Below are positions 25,870 to 33,917 of a stretch of 64,000 nt of DNA, piece after piece (the stretch's first letter is position 1; the number at the start of each line of letters is the position of its first letter). Source of the DNA: Neobacillus mesonae (GTDB lineage Bacteria; Bacillota; Bacilli; Bacillales; Cytobacillaceae). Below the pieces are notes generated by a model that was given only the letters and a program-made list of their open reading frames with translations, was not told where the DNA came from and made no database searches. The stretch spans positions 1-64,000 of the forward strand of contig NZ_JAMBNQ010000027.1 in assembly GCF_023715155.1 (NCBI RefSeq). The letters are read 5' to 3'. A program made the translations under genes and the position numbers.

Positions 25870-26462
25870 CACTCGCGCACTATGAACTCTTTTTAGTGCG
25901 CGGGATCGTCAATTGCTGTGTCTCGCGCGTACTATAAACTCTTTTTAGTGCGCGAAATCGTCAATTGCTGTGTCTCTCGCGCACTTTGAACTCTTTTTAG
26001 TGCGCGGAATCGTCAAAATGCGGTGTATCTCGCGTGCTATGAACTCTTTTTAGTGCGCGGGATCGTCAATTGCTGTATCTCGCGCGCACTTTGAACTCTT
26101 TTTAGTGCGCGGAATCGTCAAATGTGGTGTATCTCGCGCACTTTGAACTCTTTTTAGTGCGCGGGATCGTCAATTGCTGTATCTCGCGCGCACTTTGAAC
26201 TCTTTTTAGTGCGCGGAATCGTCAAACGCGGTGTCCCTCGCGCACTTTGAACTCTTTTTAGTGCGCGGAATCGTCAAATGTGGTGTATCTCGCGTACTAT
26301 GAACTCTTTTTAGTGCGCGGAATCGTCAAATGCAGTATCTCTCGCGCACTATGAACTCTTTTTAGTGCGCGGAATCGTCAAATGTGGTGTATCTCGCGCA
26401 CTTTGAACTCTTTTTAGTGCGCGAGATCGTCAAATACTGTGTCTCTCGCGCACTATAAACTG
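25870..26462. repeat. 52-bp tandem array, 11 hairpin copies plus a partial one
   Basis: The block CTCTTTTTAGTGCGCG occurs 11 times between 25887 and 26424 at about 52-base spacing. Each unit carries the perfect 8-bp inverted repeat CGCGCACT / AGTGCGCG (25874-25881 and 25895-25902 in the first) with a 13-base loop, followed by a variable GATCGTCAA(A/T)-x-x-G spacer. GC-rich stems stand out against the A/T-rich chromosome. No cas genes are present and the spacers are near-identical, so it is not a CRISPR. Confidence 0.92.
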
Positions 26463-26464
26463 TT

Positions 26465-26690
26465 CCTTCTCCCCTCTTACCCTCACTCCAAATCCCATTC
26501 GGGCTAGAAATAGTTTCTTTTTACCTTTTGCCCTCATTCCAGTCCCGTTCGGGCAATAGAACCAGGCTCTTTTTACCGGCACTCTGCATTTCGACCTCAC
26601 TCGGGCAAACCTCTTCCCCTCATTCCAATCCTGTTTGGGCAAATGAACCGGTTCATTTATACCTCTTGCACTCTTTCCTCCGCACCCGCA
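26465..26690. repeat. About four degenerate copies of a 50-60 base repeat
   Basis: Copies begin with CCCTCA(C/T)TCCA and continue into TCGGGC and (T)CTTTTTACC near 26475, 26530, 26590 and 26615. It is the same repeat vocabulary as the block before the 52-bp array. The last copy contains the 18-bp perfect palindrome AAATGAACCGGTTCATTT (26641-26658). Confidence 0.5.
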
Positions 26691-26700
26691 TGAGCAATGA

Positions 26701-28527
26701 CTATCGTTTCAAATGAAAAGGCACAGTTGATACGACAACATTTCTGCGATAAAGCAAAAAGGTTCGTATGAGTAAGCTTGATTGATTGTGAAGGATATTG
26801 TGCCATCCTTTCTTCGGTATAAATTGCGGAATCACAACGGTTACCTGATAATTACCTTCCCTGGCTTTATGCTCAACTGTATCGACAAATTTAGTAAGCG
26901 GATTGATAATACTTCTGTAATAAGAGTATAGTGTTACCAATCTTACTTCAGGCTGCCATTTCTTCCATTTCTCTTCAAAATCCTTTACGGCTTCCCTGTC
27001 AAAAGCAACATATACGGCGATAATATGGGCAGGTGCAAGGGATTTAGCGTAGTTTAATGTATTTTCTACAACATGGGTCATCCCAGCAACAGGCACAATC
27101 ATCACATTGCCTTCAATCGTCACAGGCGGCTCGCTCGTTTTAAGGCTAAGCTGGGCTCCGACAGCTTCATAATGCTTTTTAATCCGATGAAAAAGATAAA
27201 CAATCAGAGGCAGAAAAATTAAAATCGGCCAAACCTGTGTAAATTTGGTCACCAGAAATATTAATGTAACAGTAAAGCTAATCAGAGCACCCGTTGTATT
27301 AATAATAAATTTTGGAACCCACCCTTTTGGCTTTTCTCTAAGCCATTTGACCATCATGCCTGACTGAGACAAAGTAAATGGGAGAAAAACCCCAATGGCA
27401 TAAAGCGGGATTAGGTGCTCTGTAGTTGCTTGGAAAACAATGATTAGAATCATAGAGGCCATTCCAAGTATAATGATGCCGTTTGAATAACCTAATCTGT
27501 CCCCTCTAATCAGAAACATTCTTGGAATAAACTTATCCTTCGCCAGGTTAACTGCCAGCAATGGGAAAGCGGAGTATCCTGTGTTTGCTGCAAGAACTAA
27601 GATCAGTGCTGTCGTTCCTTGAATAAAGAAATAAACAAAATTCCGCCCAAAGGTTTCTTCCGCAATTTGAGAAACAACGGTAACCTTTTCATTTGGAGTT
27701 ATTCCGTAATAATAAGCTAAAAATACGATCCCCGAAAACAGAATAGCAAGCAGTGCTCCCATTGCCAATAATGTTTTAGCCGCATTGTTGGGAGCAGGTT
27801 CCTTAAAGTTGGGAATAGCATTTGAGATGGCTTCAACCCCTGTTAAAGCAGAACTTCCTGAAGCAAATGCCCTTAAAAGAATAAACAAACTAATTCCAGC
27901 CACAGGTGTTCCAATTGGATTGTGTAAATGAGGAGAAACCCCTCCAGTTAAAATTTTAAATAACCCTACACCAATTAATATAAACAATGCTAAAACGAAA
28001 AGGTAAACGGGATAGGCTAATACAGAAGCAGACTCCGTTACTCCTCTTAGATTCAAAATGGTTATAAGAAATACAAATACCAAGGCAATTTCCACGTTAT
28101 AGCCATGTAAAGCGGGAAAGGCTGATGTTATGGCATCCGTCCCAGCAGAAACACTAACAGCAACCGTTAAAATATAGTCTACCAGAAGGGATCCTCCTGC
28201 TATTAAGCCGGCATTTACACCTAAATTACTTTTAGAAACTACATAGGCTCCCCCGCCATGAGGATAAGCAAAAATAATTTGTCTATAAGACAAAATGAGT
28301 GCTGTCAAAAGAATGAGTACACCCACTGCAATAGGAACGGAATACCAAAAAGCTGCTGCACCTATCGTAAATAAAACAATTAAAATTTGTTCAGGACCAT
28401 ATGCCACAGATGAAAGAGCATCAGATGAAAGGATGGCTAATGCTTTCGTTTTATTTAGTTTCTGTTCTCCCAGCTCGTTTGATTTTAATGGCCGTCCAAT
28501 TAAGAGCCTTTTTATAGATGTTAACAT
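26701..28527 (-). CDS. kimA: High-affinity potassium transporter KimA
   Basis: 608 residues, the length of Bacillus KimA (formerly YdaO). An APC-superfamily core with about 12 helices runs from residue 30 to 460; S-S-D-A-L-S-S-V-A-Y-G-P-E and F-A-Y-P-H-G-G-G-A-Y-V-V near the N-terminus are typical. The C-terminal cytosolic domain (about 465-608, V-P-V-A-G-M-T-H-V-V-E-N-T-L) resembles a universal-stress-type fold and is where c-di-AMP binds in characterised KimA. It imports K+ with protons when K+ is scarce. Control is doubled: a c-di-AMP riboswitch lies in its leader. Confidence 0.93.
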   Translation of the reverse strand: MLTSIKRLLIGRPLKSNELGEQKLNKTKALAILSSDALSSVAYGPEQILIVLFTIGAAAFWYSVPIAVGVLILLTALILSYRQIIFAYPHGGGAYVVSKSNLGVNAGLIAGGSLLVDYILTVAVSVSAGTDAITSAFPALHGYNVEIALVFVFLITILNLRGVTESASVLAYPVYLFVLALFILIGVGLFKILTGGVSPHLHNPIGTPVAGISLFILLRAFASGSSALTGVEAISNAIPNFKEPAPNNAAKTLLAMGALLAILFSGIVFLAYYYGITPNEKVTVVSQIAEETFGRNFVYFFIQGTTALILVLAANTGYSAFPLLAVNLAKDKFIPRMFLIRGDRLGYSNGIIILGMASMILIIVFQATTEHLIPLYAIGVFLPFTLSQSGMMVKWLREKPKGWVPKFIINTTGALISFTVTLIFLVTKFTQVWPILIFLPLIVYLFHRIKKHYEAVGAQLSLKTSEPPVTIEGNVMIVPVAGMTHVVENTLNYAKSLAPAHIIAVYVAFDREAVKDFEEKWKKWQPEVRLVTLYSYYRSIINPLTKFVDTVEHKAREGNYQVTVVIPQFIPKKGWHNILHNQSSLLIRTFLLYRRNVVVSTVPFHLKR

Positions 28528-28636
28528 TCATTGCTCACCGCCTGAAAAAGTGTATCAAGATTATTGGTTCCATTGAAAAAAGTCTTTGGAGCTAAACTGG
28601 GAAACTTTAAAAAAAGATTCATATAAATAAAAAAAA

Positions 28637-28672
28637 GCGCCTGCAAGTCACATGAAATAGACCTGTAGACAC
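28637..28672 (-). terminator. Riboswitch-controlled terminator before kimA
   Basis: On the minus strand GTGTCTACAGGTC pairs with GACTTGCAGGCGC over 13 positions (four G-U wobbles), followed by U8. It lies between the c-di-AMP aptamer and the kimA start and is the natural expression platform. Confidence 0.8.
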
Positions 28673-28711
28673 ATTATTGTAAAAATGCCACAAGCTCCAC
28701 CTTCCTCTCAA

Positions 28712-28840
28712 TATAACGCTTACGAGGTTAGCTGTCGGATTCGGGCCTTTGAGTAGCCCTACCTAAAAAGGATTCACCCCATGGGTCAGTATCATCCCAC
28801 AAAAATGGTTCCCCCGCACCAAACGGTTTCAGCGATTTAG
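28712..28840 (-). promoter_or_regulatory. c-di-AMP riboswitch (ydaO/yuaA class)
   Basis: Minus-strand sequence shows the class consensus in order: CGCTGAAACCGTTTGGTGCG, GGGGGAACCA, GGGGTGAATCC, AGGTAGGG-CTACTC, CCGAATCCGACAGCTAACC and CTCGTAAGCG. P1 is formed by CGCT and AGCG. Cyclic-di-AMP binding, which signals ample K+, should stabilise the terminator and switch kimA off. Recognised by eye; a covariance search would give exact borders. Confidence 0.93.
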
Positions 28841-29051
28841 AAATTTGAAACTGTGAATATATTACTCCTCCGTTTGGCCATTGTAAATACATTTTTTCCT
28901 TAAAATTTCTAAATGGAATAACAAAATTTCATATATCCAACAATAGGCAAAATTGATTAGGATTTTGTTTAGTATTATATAGCAGGGCACCGTACTTGAT
29001 TAGGTAAAAAGATGGTAAAATAGTAAAAAATCATTTTAATGGAGGTTAACA

Positions 29052-29759
29052 ATGAACGTTGAGGAGATAATGGAAAAGCTTGCAGAGCTGGGTTCGGAAC
29101 AAACGAAAAAAACATTTATAAATCATGGAGCGAGCGGAAGCCTTTTTGGAGTAAAAGTTGGAGATTTAAAAAAGCTCGTCAAATATGTAAAAAAAGACCA
29201 GGATTTAGCCTTGGCACTATATGATACTGGAAATTCAGATGCGATGTATTTAGCAGGACTGTCTGTTAACCCAAAATTGATGACAATAGAAACCCTCCAA
29301 AATTGGGTAAAAAAAGCAAACTGGTATATGCTTGCAGAATATACAGTTGCAGGTGTGGCAGCTGAAAGTCCTCATGCTATGGAACTTGCACGTAAATGGA
29401 TGGAGTCAGATGAAGAAATGATTGCAGCTGCCGGCTGGAGCACTTATGCCAACTATTTATCCATTACCCCTGATGAAAAACTGGATTTAGAGGAAATACG
29501 TGCCCTGCTCCATAGGGCTGAAACAACAATTCATCTAGAAAAAAACCGTGTCTGCTATTGTATGAACGGCTTTGTAATTAGTGTAGGAGCGTATGTAAAA
29601 GCTTTGCATGATGAAGCGATTAAGGCTGCTGAAACCATCGGTAAGGTTCAGGTTAATATGGGCAAGACTGCATGTAAAGTTCCTCTCGCCGTTTCCTATA
29701 TAAAAAAAATAGAAGATCGTAATAAAATTGGTGTAAAACGGAAGACTTGTATATGTTAA
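29052..29759 (+). CDS. DNA alkylation repair-like HEAT-repeat protein
   Basis: 235 residues, predicted all-alpha, with G-S-L-F-G-V-K-V-G-D-L-K-K-L-V-K near the N-terminus, W-V-K-K-A-N-W-Y-M-L-A-E and G-W-S-T-Y-A-N-Y-L, the pattern of the DNA_alkylation superfamily (AlkC/AlkD). In AlkD-type glycosylases a Trp-Trp-Asp element near residue 110 carries the catalytic Asp. Here the equivalent reads N-W-Y-M-L-A-E, so it may be a non-catalytic or differently acting branch. GGAGG precedes the ATG. Stands alone with a K/R-rich tail ending C-I-C. Confidence 0.75.
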   Translation: MNVEEIMEKLAELGSEQTKKTFINHGASGSLFGVKVGDLKKLVKYVKKDQDLALALYDTGNSDAMYLAGLSVNPKLMTIETLQNWVKKANWYMLAEYTVAGVAAESPHAMELARKWMESDEEMIAAAGWSTYANYLSITPDEKLDLEEIRALLHRAETTIHLEKNRVCYCMNGFVISVGAYVKALHDEAIKAAETIGKVQVNMGKTACKVPLAVSYIKKIEDRNKIGVKRKTCIC

Positions 29760-30161
29760 TAAGCTCGTAAATTATCCACGGAATCGTTGCTGAAGATTTT
29801 ACTTAACCCCTCGATTTCTTAGTGACCGGTAATTCTAGATAAATGGCCTATCTCTACGATTTGTAATTAAAATCATAAACTTAATTGATTAGTCATGAAT
29901 TACATTAGTTTTCGGCATGTCCATGCTGGATAAATAATCAAAGATTCCAAATCTAATTTATCAAAGTACTCCAAGGATGATGAAAAGAATCTGCAACTTC
30001 AAATCCATATAGATGGTCACTGTCCTTTAAACTTCACCAGAAAATTTACAACCAAAGCTGCTAAGAAAGAATCCATGGGGACGGTTCTGCTAGTTTCTTT
30101 ATACATGCAATCAATCCAACACAGGCCGTAAGAACCGTCCCTGTTCCTTTATTACCTTGGT
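29760..30161. other. Intergenic gap with one long-range inverted repeat
   Basis: No gene supported. GGGACGGTTCT (30078-30088) and AGAACCGTCCC (30131-30141) form a perfect 11-bp inverted repeat 42 bases apart, just after the GMC oxidoreductase stop. It resembles the GGGGACGGTTCT elements scattered between genes in Bacillaceae and may act as a terminator or mobile small repeat. Confidence 0.5.
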
Positions 30162-31925
30162 TTAATCATCTGAACTTTCTTCAAAATCGCTTGATTCATC
30201 ATCCCCGAATTCAAAGTCATCCACCACATATGGGTTTGAATTCGTCTGAATAAAACGGACAGCATTTAATCCAATCATTTGCGCAGCAGTTGAGGTATTT
30301 CCGTCCGGTAAAATAGGGGCGATGGATAGGTCGGCTACCTTTAGGTTTATAGTTCCAAAGACATCCAGACAGCCATTCACTACCCCTTCTTCGATTGTAC
30401 CTGCCATTTTACATTGCCCTCCGAAATGAGTAAAAAGTGCATATGAAGCCCTAACAAATGCAGCTAATGCAGCCCGCTTTTTCTCATCTTCCAATAGGAA
30501 TATACTCTCATCAGGATAAACTACCTTGCCGATACCTCCCCCGCCAATCTGACGAGCGCGAACAATCATATTATATGTCTCGATATATTGATCCACCAAA
30601 AAATGGAGATCATCCGGATTTGCCAGCGGGTTTAAATCAATGGATGGATATGCCTCCGGGTCGCTATGGGAAACCATGACCGAGCCGCGGCTTCTAGGAT
30701 TTAGATCTGCAATTCCAATACTCATGATATTCGTATCTTTTCTTTCGTCATACTCCCAACCGTTTATTATCACTTCATTACTAGGTAAAAATAGCGGCAT
30801 TGGAAGTCCCAGTAATTGAAGGCGACGGCCGCCTGCAGGATTATTTACTCTTTTAAACGCTCCAAGCACGACTGGCTGATTTGGATCTGCATCCCTTACC
30901 TCTTTAAGTTTCTCTTTTTCCACTTCAACCCCCATACCGACAAACCAATGTGTTTGGAAATTGTAACCAACTTGAGGACTTTCAATCAGGGGGGTTATTC
31001 CTGCTTTTCTTAAATCTTCAGACCTTCCAATCCCTGATCGCTGGAGGATGACAGAAGAAAATTGGCCGGCAGAAACAATAATCCCTTTTCGCGCAAACAT
31101 GACTTGAGAAACCCCGTCTTTAACAAACTCCACACCTACAGCGACTTGGTATCCTTTTTTCTTTTTAAACAGTATTTTGTTGACTATCGTTTTTGCTAAC
31201 AGGAGTAATTGTCTCTTACCAACCCCCATCTCGTCAGGGTGGAATTCATTTCCTTGAGTTACAATTTGATCGTTTAAATACCCGGTCGCAGTCGAAGAGC
31301 GAACCAGTTTTCCGTTTTCCTCTCTTTGAGTAAATTGGCCCTTAAGGGATGTCACATCCCTTATTCCCGTGTTATAATCTTTTTCCACTGGAATATGAAA
31401 AACATCTGAGGCTGCTTGAGTTAAGGTTTGGATTAACCCTCCATTTGGAATGTTTTGTTGTCTCACAAAAATGGGACCATCATCCCCTCGTTCTTGAGGG
31501 CTTTGGGTCTCCCCTGTATAAGTTTCATTTTTAATAAATAACGGGCGAATATTATTGTATTTCCATTGATCATTCCCAGCTATAGCTGCCCATGTATCGT
31601 AAAGGTCACTGCTTCCACGAACAGCATACATCGCATTATGTTCAGAACTTCCTCCAATAGCTCGTCCACTTTGAGTGAGCAGCTGGCGCCCTAGTACCAG
31701 TTCAAGTTTAGTAGCGATATTAAACGAAAATTTATTATCTGTGGAATTAAGAAGGGATAATAAAACATCGGGGCTGCTTAATTGTTGAGTCATGTTTGTT
31801 CCTGCTTCAAGCACAAGTACACTGGTATGATAGTCATCTGATAGTTCCTTTGCGATAATTCCTCCTGCGGTACCTGCTCCAATCACAATATAATCAAACA
31901 CCTTCTTATCAGATTTATGGTTCAA
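30162..31925 (-). CDS. GMC-family FAD-dependent oxidoreductase
   Basis: 587 residues from TTG 31925, preferred over ATG 31943 because AAAGGAG lies 8 bases before it and nothing precedes the ATG. FAD-binding G-A-G-T-A-G-G-I-I-A near residue 17; GMC signature G-G-S-S-E-H-N-A-M-Y-A-V-R-G near 92; catalytic His in F-T-H-F-G-G-Q and N-terminal helix of D-G-N-T-S-T-A-A-Q. Such enzymes oxidise alcohols, sugars or choline. The acidic tail (D-D-E-S-S-D-F-E-E-S) is unusual. No signal peptide. It is monocistronic and the substrate is unknown. Confidence 0.85.
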   Translation of the reverse strand: MNHKSDKKVFDYIVIGAGTAGGIIAKELSDDYHTSVLVLEAGTNMTQQLSSPDVLLSLLNSTDNKFSFNIATKLELVLGRQLLTQSGRAIGGSSEHNAMYAVRGSSDLYDTWAAIAGNDQWKYNNIRPLFIKNETYTGETQSPQERGDDGPIFVRQQNIPNGGLIQTLTQAASDVFHIPVEKDYNTGIRDVTSLKGQFTQREENGKLVRSSTATGYLNDQIVTQGNEFHPDEMGVGKRQLLLLAKTIVNKILFKKKKGYQVAVGVEFVKDGVSQVMFARKGIIVSAGQFSSVILQRSGIGRSEDLRKAGITPLIESPQVGYNFQTHWFVGMGVEVEKEKLKEVRDADPNQPVVLGAFKRVNNPAGGRRLQLLGLPMPLFLPSNEVIINGWEYDERKDTNIMSIGIADLNPRSRGSVMVSHSDPEAYPSIDLNPLANPDDLHFLVDQYIETYNMIVRARQIGGGGIGKVVYPDESIFLLEDEKKRAALAAFVRASYALFTHFGGQCKMAGTIEEGVVNGCLDVFGTINLKVADLSIAPILPDGNTSTAAQMIGLNAVRFIQTNSNPYVVDDFEFGDDESSDFEESSDD

Positions 31926-31943
31926 AAAATCATCTCCTTTCAT

Positions 31944-32351
31944 ACTAATTAAGGTATGTAAAACTACTAGGGTGAGAAATAATTTTATTACCTATTTTTC
32001 ACATTTTGTGTTTTTGACCTGGATACAGGTTTATGGGGTTTGAAAAATGGGATGTTTTGAATTTGATGGCAGCTAAAAGGCAATCCTTTTGTTCTATGCT
32101 TTTTAAAAGAATTGAGGAATATGTTGAAAGTCATTTATGTATGTTCAAAAACGTGGGCTGAATCGTCTTATTTAAACTTCTATAATGGTAACACGGTAAA
32201 AAAAATGCTAACCTCGCCAAAATAGGTTTTTAGAATACTTCCAAATAGCAAATGATTTATGCGGTAATAGAACAACTTGTATCGGCAAATTTTGGACAGA
32301 ATATCTTAGAAGTACTATCATTTAGTAAAAGTTAAAATGAGGGTGGTTCAG
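31944..32351. other. A/T-rich intergenic region, no gene seen
   Basis: Both strands are closed by frequent stops. It presumably holds the divergent promoters of the GMC gene and the small membrane peptide gene. No riboswitch or repeat recognised. Confidence 0.5.
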
Positions 32352-32528
32352 ATGAAACCATTTAAAGAAAAGGATAAACATAAAAAGAAGAAAATTCGTC
32401 ATTCTATAATGGAAGAAATCATGGAATGTATTTTCGAGGGAATCTTAGGTTTGTTATGGAGAGTAATCGTTGGTTTTTTTCATCTATTGGCACGATTAAT
32501 AGCATCTATTTTTCACCATCTTCCGTAA
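32352..32528 (+). CDS. 58-residue basic peptide with a membrane helix
   Basis: ATG 32352 follows GAGGGTGG at 5 bases; the longer reading from 32337 lacks a ribosome binding site. A lysine-rich N-terminus (K-D-K-H-K-K-K-K-I-R-H) is followed by one hydrophobic, possibly amphipathic helix (I-L-G-L-L-W-R-V-I-V-G-F-F). Such basic-amphipathic peptides occur as small membrane regulators or toxins. No antitoxin is visible. Family unknown. Confidence 0.5.
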   Translation: MKPFKEKDKHKKKKIRHSIMEEIMECIFEGILGLLWRVIVGFFHLLARLIASIFHHLP

Positions 32529-32540
32529 CGCTGAAAAAAA

Positions 32541-32567
32541 GGCGTTTTCAATCATTCAGAAAGCGCC
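32541..32567 (-). terminator. Terminator of the zinc-ribbon gene
   Basis: GGCGTTTTC and GAAAGCGCC (one G-U) form a 9-bp stem. On the minus strand it is followed by TTTTTTT, so it terminates the zinc-ribbon gene that ends at 32632 rather than the plus-strand peptide gene. Confidence 0.75.
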
Positions 32568-32631
32568 CTGGCAGGTCCAAGCTCATCTTATATTCTGCTT
32601 TTTCGGAAATGACAATTGTAATCACCAGTTA

Positions 32632-32835
32632 TTAACCAAAGAATAAATCCAGAATATTGGATGAAGTTGAAGATTGTTTATTATAGAACTCTGAATACCC
32701 GCAATTTTTACAGTAAACCACAATAAACCTATTATGCTGCACATCAAGAATTTTTGATAAACCTGTACCTGTCATGGCCACTTCCTTTTTTCCAGCATCT
32801 GAACTTCCACATTTAATACAACCTTTTTCTGACAT
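32632..32835 (-). CDS. Small zinc-ribbon protein (DUF2082-like)
   Basis: 67 residues from ATG 32835 with AAGGAGGAG upstream. Two CxxC knuckles (C-I-K-C-G and C-K-N-C-G) are 36 residues apart, with G-T-G-L-S-K-I-L-D-V-Q-H-N-R-F between them and S-N-I-L-D-L-F-F-G at the end. That is the layout of the nucleic-acid-binding-type zinc-ribbon family DUF2082. Function unknown; a single Zn is likely bound. Confidence 0.8.
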   Translation of the reverse strand: MSEKGCIKCGSSDAGKKEVAMTGTGLSKILDVQHNRFIVVYCKNCGYSEFYNKQSSTSSNILDLFFG

Positions 32836-33065
32836 ACTTATTCTCCTCCTTAACAACCTTAACAAACTAATAATTTATACTCTAATACGGGCGAAACTCG
32901 AAAAGGATTCAGAAAATATCCATTTCTTCACTATTTAAATGTATTGAAGGAAATGAAATGTTTCATCTTGAAATATGTTTATGTATGTGAAAGTGAATTT
33001 ATTTAAGAACCATCCTAAATATGCAATACTTTTGGTGAAATATCGTCATTGAGAAAGGAATCATT

Positions 33066-33521
33066 ATGCAAATCATTAACGTTAGAGAACATCCCGAGTA
33101 TAAAGAAAAAGCCATTAAATATTTTCAAACCAAATGGGCAAACGAAAACAGTATGAAGGTATATGAGAACTGTATTACACACAGCCTTAACACGGAAAGT
33201 CCACTTCCAATTTGGTATTTAATAGTGGATTTAGGCGAAATAATTGGCTGTGCAGGTCTAATTACGAATGATTTTATCAGCCGCATGGATCTATGGCCTT
33301 GGATCTGTGCTCTTTATGTAGAAAAAAGTTATCGTGGCAGGTCTTTAGGGAAAGAACTGCTTTTACGAGCTAAAGCTGATGCAGAAAAAGCAGGATTTCA
33401 TAAAGTTTATCTTTGTGCTGACCTCACAGGGTACTATGAAAAATATGGATTTACTTATATTGGCGAAGGATATCATCCTTGGGGAAGCAGTTCAAAAATT
33501 TATGAGAGCAATAGCCGATAA
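33066..33521 (+). CDS. GNAT-family N-acetyltransferase
   Basis: 151 residues; start ATG 33066 follows GAAAGGAAT. The acetyl-CoA loop is Y-R-G-R-S-L-G-K-E-L-L near residue 95, followed by K-V-Y-L-C-A-D and G-Y-Y-E-K-Y-G-F-T-Y. The substrate is unknown. It is transcribed alone. Confidence 0.85.
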   Translation: MQIINVREHPEYKEKAIKYFQTKWANENSMKVYENCITHSLNTESPLPIWYLIVDLGEIIGCAGLITNDFISRMDLWPWICALYVEKSYRGRSLGKELLLRAKADAEKAGFHKVYLCADLTGYYEKYGFTYIGEGYHPWGSSSKIYESNSR

Positions 33522-33706
33522 GTATTTCAGTTTAGCACTTCTGTCAGAAACCAAGATAAACTGGCAATTCTTTTGAAATCAGACTTCATGAAGTTATCCA
33601 CTTCTTATAAATTACTTTAACTAAAATTCGCTGTAATTCTTGGGATAAACTTAGTGCTTTTAAATAAATAATAAAATGGTTAGATAAGAAATGGAGGTGA
33701 ACTAGT

Positions 33707-33865
33707 ATGCAGCAGGATCAACAAGCTAAAGAGAACTTAAGCTCGGTCATGAAACCAGAATTTGCTGGAACGGATGCACAAAAGGTAAAACAAGAGATTC
33801 AAAAAGATGTAAATGCAGGACAAGGTGCAATGACTTCACGTGAAGCTGGAGCCATGCGGGATTAA
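33707..33865 (+). CDS. 52-residue hydrophilic protein, possibly spore-associated
   Basis: ATG 33707 follows ATGGAGGTG with good spacing and the frame ends at TAA 33863-33865 just before a strong terminator. The peptide is rich in Q, K, A and E, with P-E-F-A-G-T-D-A-Q-K-V-K-Q-E-I and G-A-M-T-S-R-E-A-G-A-M-R-D. The T-S-R-E-A-G tail recalls small acid-soluble spore proteins, but I cannot place it firmly. It converges with pruA and shares the terminator. Confidence 0.7.
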   Translation: MQQDQQAKENLSSVMKPEFAGTDAQKVKQEIQKDVNAGQGAMTSREAGAMRD

Positions 33866-33874
33866 TAATTCACT

Positions 33875-33904
33875 AAAGAGGTTGAAACAATTTTCAACCT
33901 CTTT
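33875..33904. terminator. Bidirectional terminator before pruA
   Basis: AAAGAGGTTGAAA (33875-33887) and TTTCAACCTCTTT (33892-33904): perfect 13-bp stem with a 4-base loop and T-run. Confidence 0.88.
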
Positions 33905-33917
33905 TTCTCATTTAAAA

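Noticed and set aside
25870..26462. CRISPR array
   Set aside because: Repeats and spacers are not distinct: the whole 52-base unit is repeated and the intervening parts are near-identical. No cas genes nearby.
32352..32835. Toxin-antitoxin pair formed by the basic membrane peptide and the zinc-ribbon protein
   Set aside because: They face each other on opposite strands with no shared operon and no known TA family match.
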